14,808 bases of DNA. Source: RGIG2206 sp045648425. Its GTDB lineage: Bacteria; Bacillota; Clostridia; Oscillospirales; Acutalibacteraceae. Below the pieces are notes generated by a model. The model had not been told where the DNA came from and did not search any database. It worked only from the letters and a program-made list of their open reading frames with translations. A program made the position numbers and the translations under genes. The DNA is taken from NCBI GenBank assembly GCA_045648425.1, contig JAZRNV010000062.1, positions 1-14,808 of the forward strand, in the 5' to 3' direction. Below are positions 6,256 to 12,750 of the stretch, piece after piece; the first letter of the stretch is position 1, and every line of letters starts with the position of its first letter.

Positions 6256-6284
6256 ATTATAACAAACCGTTCGACATTTTGCAA
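6256..6284 (-). promoter_or_regulatory. Sigma-A promoter with extended -10 for the DivIVA-like gene
   Basis: On the minus strand TTGCAA (6279-6284), a 17-nt spacer and TGTTATAAT (TATAAT at 6256-6261 with a TGn extension) lie 25 nt upstream of the start codon. It is the best vegetative promoter seen upstream of pyrR as well. Confidence 0.75.
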
Positions 6285-6298
6285 CAGGTATTTAGTGT

Positions 6299-6326
6299 TC
6301 TATTTCTGTTTTTGTTGGCATAACTT
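6299..6326 (+). promoter_or_regulatory. Possible sigma-E promoter of the spoIIIA operon
   Basis: CATAACTT (6319-6326) agrees at 6 of 8 positions with the sigma-E -10 consensus CATACAHT. The -35 candidate TCTATTT about 13 nt upstream agrees poorly. In Bacillus subtilis this operon is transcribed by sigma-E, which motivates the search; the site itself is weak. Confidence 0.28.
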
Positions 6327-6348
6327 GTACAAACAGGAGGACAAGAGT

Positions 6349-7227
6349 ATGGATATCATAAAAATTGCTTACGCTTTGCCGGATAATTTATATAAACCCA
6401 TAGAAAAGATAACTAAAACTGAACAAATTAATGAAATAAGAATCAGAATAAATAAGCCGTTGGCATTGCTTGTTAAAAATAAAATCAGGTTTTTGAGTAA
6501 AGATGGGGAGCTCTTTAGCGACGTTAATTCTAATTTAATTTTAATTAATGAAAATGACATAACTGATGTGTTTGCCAGAATTTGTGAGCACTCGCTTTAT
6601 TCTCGTGAGGGAATGGTTAATCGGGGCTATTTGCCAATGCGCAAAGGTTGCAGGGCGGGTATTTGCGGCTCCTTCTGCGAACGGGATTATAATTTGCGCG
6701 ATGTTCATTCGATCAACATCAGAATAGCGAGACAAATCAGAGATGTTGATTTGCCTGTTTATTACCTTATGAATAAAACACCAAAATCTGTTTTGATTTC
6801 GGGGCCTCCCTGCAGCGGAAAAACTACTGTGCTGAGAGAACTTTGCAGAAGGTTTTCCAATGCTATGAATAACGTGTGTATTTTAGATGAAAAGGGTGAA
6901 ATTGCCGGTGACGGTAGGGGTGATTTTGAGCTTGGATATTGCACGGATGTTATATCTTACCGTGATAAGCAAACCTCTGCTCAAATGGGACTTAAATATA
7001 TGAATCCGGATATTATTGCTTTTGATGAGCTTGCAGAGGATGCAGATGTTATTAAGTGCTGCGTAAAAAGCGGTGTAAATATATTTGCAACCATTCACGC
7101 CGAAAGTATTAACGATACTTTATACCGACTTGATAAACTTAATATTGATGCGGCTTCTTTTGATTTAATAGTTTTGCTTGACAAATCAAAAATGAGCATT
7201 TCCGACAGTATGGTAACGGGTGTATGA
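6349..7227 (+). CDS. spoIIIAA: Stage III sporulation protein AA (secretion-type ATPase)
   Basis: Cytosolic ATPase of the mother-cell SpoIIIA complex, related to type II/IV secretion ATPases. The complex pairs with SpoIIQ or its equivalent across the space between the spore membranes and is needed for late forespore transcription. The protein has 292 residues, close to the family's roughly 305. Walker A GPPCSGKTT is at 152-160, the acidic NVCILDEKGEIAG follows at about 179, and a Walker-B-type MNPDIIAFDE is at 218-227. The N-terminal third (NEIRIRINKPLAL, then HSLYSREGMVNRGYLP and RKGCRAGICG) matches the SpoIIIAA family. AGGAGG (6335-6340) is 8 nt before ATG 6349, so I reject the longer in-frame start at 6295. 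It is the first gene of the operon and overlaps spoIIIAB by 4 nt. Confidence 0.96.
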   Translation: MDIIKIAYALPDNLYKPIEKITKTEQINEIRIRINKPLALLVKNKIRFLSKDGELFSDVNSNLILINENDITDVFARICEHSLYSREGMVNRGYLPMRKGCRAGICGSFCERDYNLRDVHSINIRIARQIRDVDLPVYYLMNKTPKSVLISGPPCSGKTTVLRELCRRFSNAMNNVCILDEKGEIAGDGRGDFELGYCTDVISYRDKQTSAQMGLKYMNPDIIAFDELAEDADVIKCCVKSGVNIFATIHAESINDTLYRLDKLNIDAASFDLIVLLDKSKMSISDSMVTGV

Positions 7228-7649
7228 AATTATTAGGCCTAATATTAATGTTCGTTTTCTCATGTGCAATGGGGATATGTTTTGCTAAAACACAACGCAA
7301 TATATCTTCTAACTCTAAGAATTTGCTGAACTCAATGATAAAAGCAAGAAGAATATTGAAATACTCAAAGCCGGACAAAATTAAACTTATGAACGAAATC
7401 GGCTATTCCGATTTTTTGAATCAGTTTAAAGGATCGCTTTTAGATTTAGAGATGTATACGGTGACGAAATTGTATTTTGATGAAATGGGTAGTCGCGATT
7501 TTAACAGCGAGGTTGAGTCGTTAAATTACACAATATCCATACTCGAAAACAGATATATAGATGTCGAAAAAACTTGCTCGCAAAACCAAAAGCTTTATAT
7601 TTCTTTAGGTATAATTGTGGGGCTTTTGTTTTTAATTGTGTTTATTTAA
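7224..7649 (+). CDS. spoIIIAB: Stage III sporulation protein AB
   Basis: Membrane protein of the SpoIIIA complex, resembling the GspF/PilC-type platform of type II secretion and type IV pili. The protein has 141 residues, shorter than the roughly 170 of Bacillus. There is a hydrophobic N-terminal segment (LLGLILMFVFSCAMGICFA), a central cytosolic helical region with conserved RRILKYSKP-like and SLNYTISILENRY-like stretches, and a C-terminal transmembrane helix (ISLGIIVGLLFLIVFI) ending at the stop codon. Its ATG overlaps the spoIIIAA stop as ATGA. Identity comes from position between AA and AC, the two-helix topology and the size. Confidence 0.9.
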   Translation: MKLLGLILMFVFSCAMGICFAKTQRNISSNSKNLLNSMIKARRILKYSKPDKIKLMNEIGYSDFLNQFKGSLLDLEMYTVTKLYFDEMGSRDFNSEVESLNYTISILENRYIDVEKTCSQNQKLYISLGIIVGLLFLIVFI

Positions 7650-7661
7650 TGGGGGCAATAA

Positions 7662-7856
7662 ATGGATATAGATTTTATATTTAAAATTGCTGCGGTTGGA
7701 GTTATTGTGGCGGTTTTGAATCAGTTGCTGCTCAGAACGGGCAGAGAAGAACAGGCAACCATGACAACTATTGCCGGGGTTATAGTTGTTCTTATGATGC
7801 TTATTAGTCAAATCGGCGAGCTGTTTGAAACGGTAAAGGATTTGTTTGACATATGA
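7662..7856 (+). CDS. spoIIIAC: Stage III sporulation protein AC
   Basis: Tiny membrane protein of 64 residues with two transmembrane helices (FIFKIAAVGVIVAVLNQLLL and TTIAGVIVVLMMLISQIGEL) joined by a short polar turn, GREEQAT. That size and layout are diagnostic for SpoIIIAC. Together with SpoIIIAD it forms part of the membrane-embedded channel. GGGGGC lies 6 nt before ATG 7662. It starts 12 nt after spoIIIAB and its stop overlaps the spoIIIAD start as ATGA. Confidence 0.95.
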   Translation: MDIDFIFKIAAVGVIVAVLNQLLLRTGREEQATMTTIAGVIVVLMMLISQIGELFETVKDLFDI

Positions 7857-8242
7857 GTGTGCTGCTTATCACTGTGTTCTGCATTGTTTGCGCTTTGCTT
7901 GCAATGTTTTTAAAACAGATTAAACCGGAATATTCATTGATGATTTCCATAGTTGCAGTTTGCGCAGTCACCGGATTAATACTTACAAAATTGTCTGTAA
8001 TACTTGATTTTATAAAAGATGTGTTTGAGGTTACCGGTATAAACAATGAATACGTTAAAATATTGTTTAAGTCTACGGGCGTATGCTATATATCACACTT
8101 AGGGAGCACAATATGCAAGGATTGCGAACAACACGCATTATCGCAGCAAATAGAAGCAGCTGCAAAATTTGTAATAGTGTTAATTTCTTTGCCGGTTTTT
8201 TCAGAATTGTTAAAAATAGCGGCAAGCTTATCTTCTGCATAG
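7853..8242 (+). CDS. spoIIIAD: Stage III sporulation protein AD
   Basis: Polytopic membrane protein of 129 residues with four hydrophobic segments, homologous to SpoIIIAC in its first half. The family stretch ILFKSTGVCYISHLGSTICKD, with its LGSxxCKD core, and the downstream EAAAKFVIVLISLPVFSELL are typical. The start ATG 7853 overlaps spoIIIAC by 4 nt. The 3' end is odd: the reading frame of spoIIIAE must begin well inside this gene, since the AE signal peptide is already encoded before the AD stop at 8240-8242. Confidence 0.95.
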   Translation: MSVLLITVFCIVCALLAMFLKQIKPEYSLMISIVAVCAVTGLILTKLSVILDFIKDVFEVTGINNEYVKILFKSTGVCYISHLGSTICKDCEQHALSQQIEAAAKFVIVLISLPVFSELLKIAASLSSA

Positions 8243-9333
8243 CTTTTGTTGCTGTATTGCTGGGTGCTTTACAAATAGATGCTTACGCTGGTGAGCAGCA
8301 GCCCTATGACGAGCTGTATTCATTGCTTGAAATTGATGATGTGGAAGATATAACAAAAGAAGAAATTAAAAAGTATGCAGAAATTGATTTTGATATATCA
8401 GATGAGAAAGCAATGTGGCAAATTAACGGGTATGACATTATTAAAAATATAATTATAAACTCTTTTTCGGTTGATGGGTCAGCTTTTAATATTCTCTCGG
8501 TTGTACTGGTAATTGCCGTTTTATATATGTTGACGTTAAAAAGTGAAAAAGGAGAGGCGATACTTGGCGTCTCATATGATACAGTGACTTCTGCGGTCTG
8601 TTTGGTTGTTTTGTTAGCTCCGGTATCCTTCTTGCTTTTTGATGTTTGCTCGGCAATAGAATCGTGCTGCGTTTTTATGAGCGCTTTTATTCCTGTCTAT
8701 TCGGGTTTGATTTTTGCTACAGGAAAAAGTGCAACCTCAGGTTCATATGCATCTTTAATGTTTGTCGTTACACAAATCTTTACAATACTGGCAGACAAGG
8801 TTTTTGCGCCTTTGGGTGGTGTTATGCTGACTTCTGCGGCAGGTTCGTCTTTCGGTACGATTTCAAAACGATATTTTGATGTGCTTAAAAAGTTTATGGT
8901 TGTTGTTTTATCGGCCTCAATGGGAATTTTTATTACTGTTCTCAATATGCAAACAGCAATTTCATCGTCTTCCGATACGGTTGGTATGAAAACTGTTAAA
9001 ACCGCGTTGGGTGCTCTTGTGCCCATTGTTGGCACCGCTATAAGTGATACGGTATCTGTTATTACTGCCGGCGCAGGCACTCTGAAATGCTCCGTTGGAA
9101 TTTACGCTGTTGTTAGCATTGTTGTTTTGGTGCTGCCGCCTTTGATTAAATTGTTGCTCTGGAGAGTGACTGTTGCACTCTGTTCTTCAATTGTTGAGCT
9201 TGCCGGTGCGCAATCGGCAAAAACAGCTGTTAAATCTATCGGCGAGGTAATCACGCTAATGATTTCTGTTTTGCTGTGCACCTCTGTTGCGTATTTGCTG
9301 TCTGTGATTTTAACATTGTCGGCAGGTGGTTAG
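8113..9333 (+). CDS. spoIIIAE: Stage III sporulation protein AE (start uncertain)
   Basis: Largest membrane subunit of the SpoIIIA complex, a candidate channel component with about eight transmembrane segments; about 406 residues from this start, against 399 in B. subtilis. A signal peptide is evident (GKLIFCIAFVAVLLGALQIDAYA), then a polar extracytoplasmic region of about 60 residues, then hydrophobic segments from SAFNILSVVLVIAVLYML onward. Conserved family-like regions include SGLIFATGK, TVKTALGALVPIVGTAISDT and the C-terminal ELAGAQSAKTAVKSIGEV. The start is unclear. ATG 8113 has AGGGAG at 8101-8106, but adds a non-family N-terminal extension of over 30 residues and overlaps spoIIIAD by 130 nt. 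No ATG, GTG or TTG lies nearer the signal peptide; an ATT at 8206 would give a textbook signal peptide. The function call is firm, the start is not. Confidence 0.9.
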   Translation: MQGLRTTRIIAANRSSCKICNSVNFFAGFFRIVKNSGKLIFCIAFVAVLLGALQIDAYAGEQQPYDELYSLLEIDDVEDITKEEIKKYAEIDFDISDEKAMWQINGYDIIKNIIINSFSVDGSAFNILSVVLVIAVLYMLTLKSEKGEAILGVSYDTVTSAVCLVVLLAPVSFLLFDVCSAIESCCVFMSAFIPVYSGLIFATGKSATSGSYASLMFVVTQIFTILADKVFAPLGGVMLTSAAGSSFGTISKRYFDVLKKFMVVVLSASMGIFITVLNMQTAISSSSDTVGMKTVKTALGALVPIVGTAISDTVSVITAGAGTLKCSVGIYAVVSIVVLVLPPLIKLLLWRVTVALCSSIVELAGAQSAKTAVKSIGEVITLMISVLLCTSVAYLLSVILTLSAGG

Positions 9334-9786
9334 ATGAAAATTATCAGTGGATTATCTTTGACTTTATGTGCCATATCTATGGTCATGGCAGTCATTTACG
9401 GGCTTTTGCCTGAAAGCAATCCTACACGCCCGTTAATTAAATCGCTGTCGGAATTTATCTGTGTTGCCGTAATTTTATCGGGAATTTTTTCGGTTATTAA
9501 AGGTGGTGCCATAGATTTCAACAAATTTTCTGCTGATTATTACAGCACGGATATTGAAGATTATGTGGCCGAAAGTAATTCGGTTGCACTGCTGAAACGT
9601 GTTAAAATTATGACAGAAGAAATCTTTAAACAATATAGCGTCCAATGCAATAAGATTTCTATTCAGGAAAGTGGCGGAGAGGGATATTTGCAGTTTAATG
9701 TTAACGAAACCGAAACTGATTTTAAAGCGCTCGAGACCGATTTGTACAAAAAAACAAACATCATGTGTAAGGTGATAATTGACTGA
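9334..9786 (+). CDS. spoIIIAF: Stage III sporulation protein AF
   Basis: 150 residues with two N-terminal transmembrane helices (ISGLSLTLCAISMVMAVIYG and SLSEFICVAVILSGIFSVI) followed by a soluble domain that ends in a compact alpha/beta fold resembling the ring-building motif of SpoIIIAG/AH (ISIQESGGEGYLQFNV, then KALETDLYKKTNIMCKVII). In B. subtilis AF is about 206 residues, so this is a short version. Its ATG follows the spoIIIAE stop directly, with an AGGTGG-like site inside the AE 3' end. Identity is inferred from position and topology; the sequence itself is poorly conserved in this family. Confidence 0.88.
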   Translation: MKIISGLSLTLCAISMVMAVIYGLLPESNPTRPLIKSLSEFICVAVILSGIFSVIKGGAIDFNKFSADYYSTDIEDYVAESNSVALLKRVKIMTEEIFKQYSVQCNKISIQESGGEGYLQFNVNETETDFKALETDLYKKTNIMCKVIID

Positions 9787-9787
9787 T

Positions 9788-10324
9788 ATGATAAACAAGA
9801 TTAAAAAGCTGCTGTTTTCTGATAAATATATAAAATATATAGCTGTAATCGGTGTGATAGGTATTGCGTTGATATTTTTATCAGGCACAAATTTATTTAA
9901 AAATCAAAACGACAACGCTGTTGAAGAGGATTATGCAAAAGCAACTGAAGAAAGGATAAACAACATAGTTTGCAGAATTACAGGAGAAAAACAGGTTGGA
10001 GTTATGGTGAGTCTTGAATCAAACGGAGAGACCGTCTATGCTGATTCAAAAAGCATATCAAAAAACAACAAAACCGATAATGAATCACCGGAAAAGTACA
10101 AAACCGAGCAAAAGGATGATACTGAGCAAAGCTATATTATCATTAAAAATGCAGAAGGAGGGGAGGAAGCCCTGATTGTGTCAAAGCTTACACCGACGGT
10201 TAAAGGGGTAGTTGTTGTAACAAAATTTGCAAATAATAGCGCTGTTTCAGAGCGCATAACCGCTGCAATTGTGACGGCGCTTAATATCAGCGAAAAAAAG
10301 GTATGCGTTGTAATGAGTAATTAA
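9788..10324 (+). CDS. spoIIIAG: Stage III sporulation protein AG
   Basis: Ring-forming subunit of the SpoIIIA channel with one N-terminal transmembrane helix (IKYIAVIGVIGIALIFLSG) and a soluble domain facing the intermembrane space; 178 residues from this start. The C-terminal half has the family pattern NNIVCRITGEKQVGVMVSLE, a long polar insertion (about 80-118 here), then GGEEALIVSKLTPTVKGVVV and the closing helix-strand VTALNISEKKVCVVM. This matches the EscJ/PrgK-like ring-building motif. Two starts are possible: TTG 9779 (4 nt after AAGGTG, overlapping spoIIIAF by 8 nt) or ATG 9788 (one base after the AF stop). I prefer ATG on codon grounds only. Confidence 0.92.
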   Translation: MINKIKKLLFSDKYIKYIAVIGVIGIALIFLSGTNLFKNQNDNAVEEDYAKATEERINNIVCRITGEKQVGVMVSLESNGETVYADSKSISKNNKTDNESPEKYKTEQKDDTEQSYIIIKNAEGGEEALIVSKLTPTVKGVVVVTKFANNSAVSERITAAIVTALNISEKKVCVVMSN

Positions 10325-10338
10325 TTTGAGGTGAATTT

Positions 10339-10869
10339 ATGAAGAAATTTTTTAAGAAAAAACAGTTGATTTTAGTAGCTCTGGTGGTGTTGTTTGCTGC
10401 AGCAATTTATATTAATTGGCAATTTAATTCAAAGAGCACTCCCGATCCAACAACCGATAAAAACTTAGGTGATGCGGAATATGTAGGGACTAACAGTGCA
10501 GAAATAAGTGATGAAGGGGAGCATCCTTATTTTGAGTCGGCAAGAAAAGAAAGGGAAGAGGCAAGAGACGAAATCCTTGATGAACTCGAAGAAATTCAAA
10601 AGGATATTAAAAACTCAGACAATGCTATAACTGAAGCGATAAACAAGCAGGTTGAAATAATGGGTTATATCGAAACGGAGAAAAACATTGAAACCTTGGT
10701 AAAGGCAAAGGGATTTGAAAATTGTCTTAGCGTAGTCAGTGAAGAAGGAATTAACGTAGTAGTGCTGTCTGATGCTCTCAGCGATGCAGAAATCATTCAA
10801 ATTCAGGACATTGTGCTGTCGCAAAAGAAAGTTTCCCTTGACAGTATTAAGATAATAAATGTAGAATAG
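10339..10869 (+). CDS. spoIIIAH: Stage III sporulation protein AH
   Basis: Single-pass membrane protein whose extracytoplasmic ring-building domain contacts the forespore partner (SpoIIQ or its clostridial equivalent). The protein has 176 residues. A basic start, KKFFKKK, precedes the transmembrane helix LILVALVVLFAAAIYINW. A polar linker follows, then the family core: YFESARKEREEARDEILDEL, NKQVEIMGYIETEKNIETLV and KAKGFENCLSVVSEEGINVV. The EAR-x-E and E-x-NIE-x-L-x-KAKGF patterns are hallmarks. GAGGTG precedes ATG 10339 after a 14-nt gap from spoIIIAG. It is the last gene of the operon. I see no clear terminator before the asp23 promoter. Confidence 0.95.
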   Translation: MKKFFKKKQLILVALVVLFAAAIYINWQFNSKSTPDPTTDKNLGDAEYVGTNSAEISDEGEHPYFESARKEREEARDEILDELEEIQKDIKNSDNAITEAINKQVEIMGYIETEKNIETLVKAKGFENCLSVVSEEGINVVVLSDALSDAEIIQIQDIVLSQKKVSLDSIKIINVE

Positions 10870-10872
10870 ATG

Positions 10873-10901
10873 TTGTAAAATACTAAAATATGTGTTATAC
10901 T
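10873..10901 (+). promoter_or_regulatory. Sigma-A promoter with extended -10 for asp23
   Basis: TTGTAA (10873-10878), a 17-nt spacer and TGTTATACT (TATACT at 10896-10901 with a TGn extension) lie 31 nt upstream of the asp23 start. This separates the vegetative gene from the sporulation operon before it. Confidence 0.7.
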
Positions 10902-10932
10902 TACAATATAACGATATTTGGAGGATAAAAAT

Positions 10933-11274
10933 ATGCAGATTAAAGATAAAACCGCTCATGATGTGCTTCTGTCTGAAGAGGTTGTAGCCCAAATGGTTTC
11001 GGTTGCTGCCTGTGAGGTTGACGGTGTTAGTTGTCTTGTTCCGAATCCCACTTTTAAAAACCTGTTTTCTTCCAAAACAACCAAATCGGTCAGTGTTAAG
11101 TACACTCTTGATTCAATGACCATTGATATGTATGTTAAAATTAAGATGGGCGTTAATATAACCTCGCTTTGTGAACAGATTCAGGAAAACGTTAAAAAGA
11201 CCGTTCAAAACATGACGGGGCATGCAGTGTCAAGAGTTAATATAATCGTTGCTGATATTGAAATTCCCACCTGA
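10933..11274 (+). CDS. Asp23/Gls24 family envelope stress response protein (DUF322)
   Basis: 113 residues of a small alkaline-shock family protein. The DUF322 pattern is clear: LLSEEVVAQMVSVAACEVDGV near the start, a central strand region SVKYTLDSMTIDMYVKIKMGV, and the terminal VKKTVQNMTGHAVSRVNIIV that resembles the family's V-x-x-M-TG-x-x-V-x-x-V-N-V-x-V ending. In Staphylococcus, Asp23 lies near the membrane and affects cell-envelope stress; in Clostridia the molecular role is not known. GGAGG (10920-10924) sits 8 nt before ATG 10933, so the longer TTG start at 10918, which begins upstream of that site, is rejected. Its place just before nusB is conserved in Firmicutes. It has its own promoter and terminator. 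Confidence 0.93.
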   Translation: MQIKDKTAHDVLLSEEVVAQMVSVAACEVDGVSCLVPNPTFKNLFSSKTTKSVSVKYTLDSMTIDMYVKIKMGVNITSLCEQIQENVKKTVQNMTGHAVSRVNIIVADIEIPT

Positions 11275-11275
11275 T

Positions 11276-11313
11276 AAAAAAATAAAGAGCCGATTTCGGC
11301 TCTTTATTTTTTT
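11276..11313 (+). terminator. Terminator downstream of asp23
   Basis: A long stem (about 11276-11292 with 11297-11313, core AAAGAGCCGA/TCGGCTCTTT) ends in seven T, starting two bases after the asp23 stop codon. The matching A-run on the 5' side adds to the stem. Confidence 0.9.
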
Positions 11314-11331
11314 ATAATTTTATTCTTTTTC

Positions 11332-11360
11332 TTGAAATTTTATTCATTTTGTTATACAAT
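11332..11360 (+). promoter_or_regulatory. Sigma-A promoter of the nusB-ispA operon
   Basis: TTGAAA (11332-11337), a 17-nt spacer and TACAAT (11355-11360) lie 32 nt upstream of nusB, right after the asp23 terminator. All downstream genes overlap or abut, so this promoter probably serves nusB through ispA. Confidence 0.7.
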
Positions 11361-11392
11361 AAACTGAATAGTTATAAAAAGGATGGCGCATT

Positions 11393-11824
11393 ATGTCACA
11401 AACTACTGAACCAAAAACAGAATTAACTCGCCGTGAAGCTCGTGAGCAGGCGTTTGCTCTTTTGTTTGAACGCTCATTTCACGATTGCAGCATAGATGAA
11501 ATTATAAGCAACGCTGCTGATGTCAGTGATGTCGTCGTTGATGATTTTGCTGCTCGTGAAGCCAATGGCGTATATGAAAATTTATCAGACATTGATGCTG
11601 TGATTTCTTCCAATCTTCGTGGTTGGACTATTGCAAGATTGGCAAGAGTAGCTTTATCAATTCTTCGTCTGGCAGTTTATGAAATTAAATATTCCGAAGA
11701 GGTTCCCACCAGCGTAGCTATTAATGAAGCTGTTGAATTGGCCAAGAAGTTCGGCTCAGATGATGATCCTTCCTTTATCAACGGAGTTCTTGGCTCTGTA
11801 GCAAAAGCAGAGGATAAGCAATGA
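11393..11824 (+). CDS. nusB: Transcription antitermination factor NusB
   Basis: All-helical RNA-binding protein of 143 residues that, with NusE (ribosomal protein S10), binds the boxA element of rRNA leaders and prevents early termination. The family start LTRREAREQAFALLFERSF (about 11-29) supplies the arginine-rich boxA-binding face. The C-terminal block contains ARLARVALSILRLAVYEIKY, EEVPTSVAINEAVELAKKFG and DDPSFINGVLGSV, which are near-invariant NusB features. AAAGGATG precedes ATG 11393. The stop overlaps the next gene as ATGA. Length and motifs are normal. Confidence 0.97.
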   Translation: MSQTTEPKTELTRREAREQAFALLFERSFHDCSIDEIISNAADVSDVVVDDFAAREANGVYENLSDIDAVISSNLRGWTIARLARVALSILRLAVYEIKYSEEVPTSVAINEAVELAKKFGSDDDPSFINGVLGSVAKAEDKQ

Positions 11825-12750
11825 TTCTGGGCATTGATACCAGCAATTACACCACTTCTACCGCTTTGTATGATACACAAACGGGGTGCATTCATAATTT
11901 CAAGAAAATGCTTCCGGTAAAACAAGGTGAACGGGGATTAAGACAAAGCGATGCCGTGTATCATCACACGGCTAATTTGCCTTTGCTTATTGATGATACA
12001 TTTTCTCTTTGCAAAAAGATTGACAGTGTTGGAGTTTCTACCAGGCCCAGAGATGTTGAGGGCAGCTATATGCCGTGCTTTAAAGCCGGTTTTAATATTG
12101 CAAATGCTGTTTCAAAGGTGCTGGGTGCTCCTTTGTATGAATTTTCTCATCAGGTAGGTCATATTGCGGCTGCTTTGTTTTCGGCAAATAAGCTTGACTT
12201 GCTTGAAAAACAGTTTGTTGCTTTTCATTTTTCCGGGGGCACAAGTGAAGCTGTTTTAGTTACTCCCGATGAACATAATGTGTTTAATTGCCGCTTGATT
12301 TCTGCATCCTCAGACCTTAAAGCCGGTCAGGTAATTGATAGATGCGGCGTTATGCTGGGCATGCAGTTTCCTTGTGGTGCTGAGTTGGAGCAGCTTTCCG
12401 CGTTGTCACAAAAAGAATTTAAAACTAAAGCTTCTTTAAAAGACGGCTTCGTCTCTTTGTCGGGAATAGAAAATAAATTTATGAATTTGTATAACGCCGG
12501 AGAAGCCCCCTGCGATATTGCCAAATTCACCATTGACAGCATATGCTCTGCTGTTGATGCCATGACTCGTCATATTATTGATGTATATGGTGAATTACCT
12601 TTGGTTTATGCCGGCGGTGTAATGAGTAACCGATATATAAAAGATAAAATTGTCAGCAAATACGGTGGTTTTTTTGCCGAGCCGGTATTTTCTGCCGATA
12701 ACAGCGCAGGCGTCGCTGTCCTTGCTGCATATAAAGGCGGTTATATTTGA
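11821..12750 (+). CDS. TsaD/Kae1-like protein (peptidase M22 family paralogue)
   Basis: 309 residues of the ASKHA-fold Kae1/TsaD family, whose canonical member installs threonylcarbamoyl on A37 of tRNAs with TsaB/TsaE. Metal ligands are retained: H110 and H114 in SHQVGH, and D293 in SADNSAG. The nucleotide-binding loops SGGTSE (138-143) and AGGVMSN are also present. It differs from true TsaD: the N-terminal SCDET signature is replaced by DTSNYTTS, the protein is about 30 residues shorter, and the family's central VTAGPGLVGAL region reads VGVSTRPRDVEGSY. It is therefore probably a paralogue with another or accessory role, not the housekeeping TsaD, which should lie elsewhere in the genome. It overlaps nusB by 4 nt and its stop overlaps the xseA start (TGATG), so it is fully embedded in the operon. 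Confidence 0.82.
   Translation: MILGIDTSNYTTSTALYDTQTGCIHNFKKMLPVKQGERGLRQSDAVYHHTANLPLLIDDTFSLCKKIDSVGVSTRPRDVEGSYMPCFKAGFNIANAVSKVLGAPLYEFSHQVGHIAAALFSANKLDLLEKQFVAFHFSGGTSEAVLVTPDEHNVFNCRLISASSDLKAGQVIDRCGVMLGMQFPCGAELEQLSALSQKEFKTKASLKDGFVSLSGIENKFMNLYNAGEAPCDIAKFTIDSICSAVDAMTRHIIDVYGELPLVYAGGVMSNRYIKDKIVSKYGGFFAEPVFSADNSAGVAVLAAYKGGYI

Noticed and set aside
8697..9080. Minus-strand open frame opposite spoIIIAE
   Set aside because: It lies wholly inside a membrane protein gene; its valine- and threonine-rich translation is what the reverse complement of hydrophobic codons gives.
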